A stretch of 64,000 bases of DNA from Rhynchonema sp. JSB1_4 (taxonomy: Eukaryota; Nematoda; Chromadorea; Monhysterida; Xyalidae). The stretch is taken from positions 24,423 to 88,422 of the forward strand of contig JASAMV010000646.1 of the NCBI GenBank assembly GCA_030248065.1, written 5' to 3'. Shown piece after piece: positions 42,501 to 51,500 of the stretch (positions are counted from its first letter, which is position 1; the number at the start of each line of letters is the position of its first letter). Below the pieces are notes generated by a model. It had not been told where the DNA came from and made no database searches. It was given only the letters and a program-made list of their open reading frames with translations. Both the position numbers and the translations under genes were made by a program.

Positions 42501-45500
42501 GCAGTATCTGTCAGCGAGCAATGGCGAAGCGAACATGATGGTGCAGAAGACACTCGAGTTGGGCATCAAAGTGTTGAATGGCGGCAATGCTGATGTGCAG
42601 AAGGTTGGGCGTGCAGCCATATGCTGATTAAAGATCAACGCCTTTTTGATGGAATTATGGAATTTCTGTTTCGTTGAAATTAGTCCAAAATTGGTTCAGT
42701 CCAAGGATCCACGACCATAATTTGTCAGGCCCTCATCAGGGCAAATGAGGAACAAGGCATAGTCTACCTGTTTCAAAGGAAAAATAATTGGGAGTGGCTT
42801 ATTCTGCTACTACAGTACCATGACAGGTAGTGTGTATACCATTCATCCATCTAGGTCGCTAAAATGCATGCTCGCCTTGGTATCTGGGCACATTTCAGCC
42901 CACGTAATCTAAGGGTCCACCGAGTATGTACACAACCCAACAGTGTTGGTACACATCCACTACTCCTCCACATACGGTGTAGATGACAATGGCATATAGA
43001 TCATATCCACCCGCTACTACTGTACTTCAGGTGATGCTTGCGCATCTGCAAGAGAAGCGGGACGTGCGTTTCTTCAACTCAATGGCCGGGCTGATGACGT
43101 GTTGTTCGGTGCTGAACCTCGACATGTACGAACGACAAGTCAAAGCCGAGGGATTGGGCATGGGCGCAGAGCTGGCTGCCGGTGAACATCAGAATCTCAA
43201 CGACGCTGACTTCACCATCGCACTGTTCAGATTCCTGCAGTTGACGTGCGAGGGACACAATTTGGGTACGTCCTATACATAGTGCAGCAGCGCAGGACAA
43301 TTTTGTTCTGCTTGACGGTGGCCTTGTTACGTACGTAACAGACGATGAAGTATCAAGTAGCTAGAATTTGGGGCAAATGTGCAGTAGATGTCCAAAAAAG
43401 TCACCGTTGCGTCTGGCAAATCAGAAATTGCACGCCTCATGTACCTAATCTCTGTCTTTCTCGGAGCTGTGTCCGTTCAGAAGTTCAAAGAGCCAGCAAA
43501 TTTGAAGGCAGCATGTCTTGTTGTTGATGCAATATGCAATGCAATGGGTAGCACAATGGCTATATAAGAATTCATCAAAATCAATCCTGATTTTCACGTT
43601 CAGTCACTCTTAACCACTGTGCTATTTGTGATCCTCACAAAACATTTTCTGCTGAAAATAATCTAGCAGATCAACCACGTTGCCACAGGTCTGAAACATT
43701 CTCTTTACCACGTGTTTTGTGTGTGATCGCGCAACGCAACGTCATTGCCCCGTCACTTTCCCTCTTTACGATTCAGGAAAAAAAGTTGACCAATTCTTAT
43801 AAAGTCATTGTGCGACCAATACCTACCGTCAACCACAAGAACCAGAGCGACGCACACTCAATGGCACATAGAACACGAATGCAATTCACAGCACATTGCA
43901 GACTTCCAAAACTACCTGCGCGACCAGCCCGGCAGCACGTCACAAGTCAATCTGATCATCTGTACCGTCGACTATCTGTTGCGCCTTCAGGAGTCGATCA
44001 TGGACTTTTTCTGGCATTACAGCAGTCACGATGTGGTCGATGAGGGCGGCAAGGAGAACTTCTTCCGAGCGATCACTGTCTGCAGTCAGGTGTTCAACAC
44101 CCTCACCGAGACTGTCCAGGTGGGAAGACGGTTTGGTGCCGCCGCTTTTTGTTTTTTTCGTTCTGAAGTACAATTTGCTTCAATGTCTGCCTATACCACT
44201 GTTTCAAGCTTATATGATTATGGCAGCGAACACGCTCCAGGAAATATACATGAACTTCGTTTTTCACCTCTGACGTGAAGGGCTATGCAGAGTTGTTTGT
44301 TCAAACTCTCGAGATTACTCTCATACAGTAACACTTGGTCGATTTCACCCGTTTACACAAGTTCAAGGAACGGCAGACAGTAGTCCATTTGCCCTGGCCT
44401 AAAGGCAAACTACGCCAACACGAGTCCGATTTCGAAGGGGTGTGTATGCAAGACGAATAGAAAGAGAAAATCATCATGCTCTACTTTGTATTCTTCAAAG
44501 TGTAACATTTCCCAAATCAGCAGCCACGTCAGAATGTTTCACTTATGCTGTCAGTTGCGAAATCGAGCTCATGTTGGTGTAGTTTGCCTATACATGACAC
44601 ACGAGTAAAGGCAAAGTACGCCAACACGCCGAGCCGATTTCGGAGCTGGTAGATTAGTGATACATTCATACGTGGCTGCGATTTGGGAAATGTTGCACGT
44701 TGTAGACTACAACGTGATGCATGAGGATATATCTCTTTCATTTCGTTTTGCTAGTGCACCAACTCCAAAATCGGGTTCTTGTTGGCGTCGTTTGCCTGTA
44801 TTTTAACGAGAACTTCTCCGAATCACACGGCTGTTGTCAGGGTCCGTGCAAAGGCAACCAGCACGCGCTGGCCAACTCACGTCTCTGGGATGCGATCAAC
44901 GGTTTCTTCTTCCTCTACGCGCACATGATGGAGAAACTGTCGCAGAACATCACGCAGATCGATCTGTTGAAGGAGTTTCTCGCGCTGCAGAAGGACATGG
45001 TCTCGCTCATGCTGTCGCTGTTGGAAGGTACATGGCACTGCAATCTATGTCATCCAAACATTGATGGCACGCTAGTGGCCTTTGCGGCCGCCGTAAGCTG
45101 CCCATAAACCATTCTGTGTTTGTGAGCTTGCGATCACACTGCTTCCTTGACGTTCAGGTAACGTGCTCAACGGTTCCATCGGCAAACAGATGGTTGACGC
45201 GCTGTGCGAGTCGGAGGGCAGCGTGATGATGATCCTCCGCTTCTTCGACATGTTCCTCAAACTCAAACAGGTTCGTCGCATTGTTACGCAGATGCAGGAG
45301 ATCTATATTTAAAGGACAACATGTCTGTGCGTTTAAGTTGACGTCGTCGCCATCGTTCCTTGAGTACGATCCTCAAAAGAGCGGCGTGATCTTCCCGAAA
45401 GAGTTCCAGCGAGGCATGGAGGCGCAGAAAGTCTACAGCCCGTTAGTATATTCGTTTAAGCCCCTGAAGAAAATAATCCTGTGAGTCAATTCAGTGGTCT

Positions 45501-48500
45501 ATTTGTCGTTATTTTCTATCTTAAATCTACAGCGACGACGTTGCGTTCCTGATGCAATGCGCCAACGTCAATAACGACGGCAAGATTGACTACATGGAGT
45601 TCACCGAACGTTTCCACAAACCGGCCAAAGAAATCGGTCGGTACTTTTTGTTGAACATTGTGTTGCGGTAAATGATTAGCGTGTTGAAGCCAGGGTTGGG
45701 CAAAAAAACGACGGCGTTTTATCTTAAAAAACGCGTGGGTCGTTTTTCGTTTTTTTGAATCCTGAATTTCCTTGATTTTCCCTGATTTTTCAGGGAAAGT
45801 ACCCTGATTATCAAGGAAAATCAATTTTTTGTCCCATTTTTTTCAAAAAATTTTCGACCAATTTTTACTTTGTCGAGATACGTCGATATACAGAGTTGGA
45901 CTTTTAATGATGACCCCGGCCAAAGTTGGTTCCATGATGCGGGTCTGATATGGGATGTTAACAACTCGCTAGAAAAGGGTTGAAACCCGCTTATTTTGCC
46001 TCAGAACACATAGAATTACTTCATTTAACCACGTTTTCTTCCCAACATGAGCGTATTCCAATTTTTTTGGGGGCATATTTTGGTCATCTGGGCGTTTGAA
46101 AAAAACGTTTAAAAAAACGTTTTTTAAAAAAACGATTTTTTGAAAAAAACGTTTTTTGCCCAACCCTGGTTGATGCACTAGCATGGCACGGCTTGAAAGG
46201 TACCTCCGCCCACTTCTGAAGGCAGACATTGCGTTGCGCTCGGAATAACTGCTGATGATAAACAATCTCATTTAATGAACTTATGTTTACTGGTCCCCGA
46301 ACTGCCTTTTATCTTCTTGTTTTTGCTCTGCACATTAGTGTGGTATGGTGAATATTGCGCGTGGCGAACGACATATCGTCGACCCTAACAATTGGTTCAA
46401 TACGTCGAAGTTGGGACTGTGGATGACACACCATCAGGACACGTCAGACACACCCTTTAAAGAGCCATGTGTGTTTCCATTATTCAGGTTTCAACTTGGC
46501 GGTGCTTATGACCAACCTGAAGGAACACATCACGAACGAGCCCCGCCTCGACCGGATTGTGGCCACGGCCAACGCGATGTTGTCCTATTTCTCGCCGTTC
46601 CTCGGCTGCATCGAGATTATGGGCAGTGCGAAACGTATTGAGAAGGTCTACTTTGAGATTCAGGACAACTGGCTCGAACAATGGGGCACCGAACAGATCA
46701 GGTATACCTGATGATGGTATTGGACGGCTTTACGGGTGATAGAGATTGTTCCAAGCTCACAATTGTGGGTGCTGTTTAGTATATTGGTGTTTTGTGGCAG
46801 TCGGCGGTGCTGCGCACTGTTTCCGGCCACTTACGATGACCGTAAATGCATCCTGACCATGATCAATGCTAAACAGCTGATGCATAGCAATCGCTCTCGT
46901 ACAATTTGCAAACAATCTTCAGGGACTCAAAGAACACGTTCCTGTTCAACGTCATGCAGGATGACGGAGGTGAAGCTGGCAAGCTGGAGGCATTCGTCAA
47001 CTTCTGCGAGGACACCATCTTTGAGGTCGGTGTGTCGCTGCTTTTTTTCGCAATACAAGTGTTGTCTCACATCATCGCTACCTGGCGCTTTTCTTGACTG
47101 TCAGGAAGAGTTTAGTTAATACCATGGAATGGCGTAGCACGTCAACTTCGGGTTTCGAGGCAAAGATGGATGATTTTGAAAAAAAATTTCTACATTCGTT
47201 GAAACATCAATCGACCCATCCGAACTGCAGATGCAACACGCCTCGAGTTTGGCAGTTGAGGAGGCACCCGATCCGCGGCTGGAAATGCGCGCCAAGAGGG
47301 CTCGGGGCGAAGACGTGGAGGGCGGCGCTGGTGGAGGGTGTGTTGATGATCAGCTAATCAATTATATTTTAGAGTCGTATCAACCAACTGTAAGGACCAA
47401 CGCCGCAACTTGGCAATGACAGTTTTGTTGTTTGGACACTGTACTTTGCGATAATGAGTTTGAACACGAGTTTTCACTTGTTTTTTCTTTACAACAACTT
47501 TTTTCGAACAACTTTTACGCCGGTAAAGCATTGCAACCGCAAAGAATAGGCCAAACAATGCTGTATTTGCTTTGCTTAGTTGAACCGCAGTCGTCGTGCA
47601 TGCCTGCAAAGTTGATACAGCCTTTCATATGGTGACGGATCAAGCCTAGTGTGATTGATCTCTGCTTGGTCATGCTCACATGACTTTTTTCGAATTTTAG
47701 GCTACTGTAACAGTAGATATGATCACCAGTTGTTCTGGACGATGACCGGGGGCATGATACAAAACGTGCAAAAAGCTTTGAATAATGATCGAACAACACG
47801 ATCACAATCCCTTATACCCGGTAATGTTGACCTATTGAACCACCCGCCACTCACCTCAGCTGCAACTCTACTCGCAAATCTACTCCAAATAATGTTTCAG
47901 GGGCGCTATGGACCAGCTGAAAGAGACCCTGGAAACGATCAAGACGACGGTGTTGACCTATTCGCCGGCCAACATGCGTGAAACATTAGAGGGCATGAAG
48001 GAGATGTCGTATGCGCAAATAGCGATCACGTGTGGTCAGGGCGCGATGAAGGGCGCCTACAATGGTGGCTGGTTCCTGGCCGTGCTCGGTATGACCATCT
48101 TCAACTTCTTCTACTACATGATGACCAGCAAGGAACCGCCGGAAGCCGCCGCCGAAGAGACACCACCGGCATTGCCGAGCACGTCAGCGACCCCCAGACT
48201 CATCAGGTATACATGCATATGTTTGTGCAGTTTAGAAATAAGATGCCCCAATGTACCCGCATGGACAAAACTTTGTATTGATCATATTTTGCAATTGGTT
48301 GCAGCAATAGCTTCGAAAATCGTAACAGTTTCTCAGCGGGTCCCGGGAAACAATTAGCATGCTGGTCAAAGCTGAACTTTCAGCAATTGACAAACTACGG
48401 CCAGAACAAAGATTTGTCCATGCGGACAAAATGTCCATATGAGGACAAGTAGCACTGAGTCTAGCAGCAACTTTTAAGTTGGTCGATGTTATCCTTGATG

Positions 48501-51500
48501 CAAAGAGTCACGTGACCAAGACAAGACCGAAGGGACCAGACCAATTACCAAACTCAATTTCGCCCCAGTACAATATGTTTACAAAAGCGCAACGCTGAAA
48601 TGCATACAGTATATGACTTGGAAATAATTGGGTATCGAAGACTGCTTTGGTGCACAATGTTGAATATTCCATCTTCCTCCCAACATCTGCACATCCAATT
48701 TGTAGAGATTCGAGTCAAGTATCAGCGACGGGCGAGCCGCCACCAGCAGCAATGGGCGTGTCATTCGATCAGCAACAAGCAGCCGAAGGCACAGGTACAC
48801 TGACTATAATTATGTGCATCTGTCAGTTCGGCCAGTTAAAAATTCTCGTTGGTCAGTGGTTTGACAGGGGCGGGCGTATGAGCAACTGACCTAAAACTAC
48901 GAAAGCTGTCTTACAGACCTTAAATTCTCTGAGTATACTTGACATGCTGCCCATAGTTTGTACCGACGAATTCCTGACTGACAAGTGTTGCTGACAAAAA
49001 CAAGCTGACTGGCTAACGTGTCAATCATACTATATGTACTGTATGTTGGAGGCACGCCACCCGCCGAGGGTGCCATTGAGCCACCGCAGGCCCCGTCGGG
49101 CAGTCAGGAGCGTGTGGGCACACCCCAACCCAGTGGCAGTGGGGAAGCAGCTGACGCACAAGTGGCCATACCCGAATCAACAGCGGCCTCGAAACCGCCG
49201 TCACGCGCGCCAAGGTATGCACATAATGATGGATAGTTTCAGTTTCTTAATTTTGAGGTTCTCGTCCACGTTTTATGTAAGGTCGAAGGTTTTGACATTT
49301 TTATGCACTCCATTCTGAAACATTCCAATCACTCAACGAAGCTCGCGTGGTGACTTTGGAATTCGCTGTCTATTGCATTGCCGCACTGACAATCACCTGG
49401 TGCAAGGCCGCACTGCGAAATTAGGTCGAAGCGGGTGACCAAAAGCACGTTGCTGTGTACTATTCCCATTACTCAGACTACGTAATAGTTATCTCCTGGC
49501 CTCCCGTAGTTGAACAATACTAAAAAACATATAGTTAACTGTATCCTGCGGCTGCGTTCAGTGACACACACCAATTACGGTATGACGTGTGGTCGCGAAC
49601 TCCTCGCAGAATGCCAACTCCTCATTCCCCACTCTGTTTAGCGTACAAGCAGTTGACCAGGCGAGTGTTGTCGGGCCGGCAGGTGCCCCGGTATCTCCTC
49701 CCGTATCCGAACACGGCGAGGTGCAGGCCGAGGCGAAGAAGGAGGAAAAGGATGACAGCGCCGGTGGACCGCAGAATTTGTTGCTGGTGCGTATCGTATT
49801 GTTGTTTCCTGACATTTGTCACTGGCTGGCTGGCTGGCCGGCTGATGTTTCACAAGTCGACATTATTGTTTTCAGAACATTCTCGCGCGCAACATGAAAC
49901 AGATCGAGGTCATCTCACTCTATCTGGCATTCTTCATCAACGTCATCCTGTTGTTCCATCGGATTGACGTGCTGGAAGCAGGTTGGTCAAGGTCGCCTTC
50001 ATAATCAGGGTATCGTGGCCAAGGGAAATATGAATGATCATGGTATCACGGCTAAGGGAATTTTGATAATCAGGGTACGGTACTCAGGGTAACCTTCACA
50101 ATAAAAGAGGGGCAAGGTCCCCTTGGATAATCAGGGCTTCAGGGGCATGTCGCCTTGATGATCAGGAAAACGAATGAAGGTCATCTTAGCAGTAATTATT
50201 TTATGATCAATTCAAAGTCGCCGTTAATCGGGACATCCCTGGATCAAAGTGACCTTGTTGCTGAAAGTGTCAGTGTTAAAGCCACCTTGATAATCAGGTT
50301 ATCCACCACATCTCATAATGAAACATCATCCATCCATTGTAGACGATGGCAACGGCAGTGGCGAGAATGGCGGAGGAAGTGGTGAGGAGGGAGGGGACGA
50401 TGAAGAGGACGACGAGGAGAACTTCATCGAACAAGTCTACATCACCGGACTGGCCATACCGTTCGTTGGGTTCGAGATAAGTGGATGGATATTGGCACAG
50501 GTTGGCTATGTCTGGGCCCTGAATGTTGGAGGATTTGTGGTTGGGCAAAGGTTGCAAAACAGTGACAGATTCTGGGGTGCAAGCTTTAAAAAACAAGCAC
50601 AACTGTTGGACCACATCTTATCACGCGAATTGTAAATTTTCTGCTGGATCCAGTATTTTGCGACAAGGAGGAGCATTAATTACGACCAGCGTTAAGTTTG
50701 TTGTATAAATGTGAAGTAACAACCCATGGAAAATAGGGTAAACCAGCCTTTGCATTCCCGATCCAACCGCAGGAGTCATATCGTGGTGGTCGCCTTAATA
50801 TTAATGAGAAAAGTTGCTGTCTAAAAAACCTATTCAACCTTCAACCTAAATGGTCAATTAACTTATTTGACCTGATAACGACCGCAGCTGATCTGTTTCT
50901 CAGCTGCTCTACTGGCTGTCGGTCGGTCACTCTGTCTGTTCGTTTGCGTTGGTGTTGGCGTTCTATCAACTCAAGGTTCCTCTGGTCACCTTCAAACGCG
51001 AGAAGGAAGTCGCGCGTCGACTGCTCTATGACGGATGTTGGATAACGGACGAGGACGATGAGGAGAGGAGCTTGGGAGACACGTTCTTCTGGTCTGTCTC
51101 TTTCGCTCTCTCTCTGTCTGTGTGTCTGTGTATGTGCACTTGGTTGCAATATGACAGGTCTGACTTATACATGTTCGGGAAAGGAATTCTAGGCCATTCT
51201 CATTTCACACCATGGCTTATGAGCCCTATTTTTAGGAGTGGACTCCGGCTGGACCATCTGGTCCTTTAATCGCTGTCCACATACACGATGCGCACACAAT
51301 GGCGTATCTGAGGCTGTGTTCTCACTAAAATGTTACTCATAATCACCAAAACTATAGCTCTAGTGAAGTGACCTACCCTGAAATGTACCGTATTTTAATC
51401 GTGCGTGTGTCCGAAATCAATTGTCGATAAAGAATTATTGCATATGCGCCAAAATCAAAACTGTTTGCCTTCACACAGGTACCTCGACCGCGTGGTGATT

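Noticed and set aside
48726..48794. Direct splice from 48206 to 48726
   Set aside because: Phase 2 does not match phase 1; would read a non-acidic, Ser/Arg frame and break the link to the next exon.
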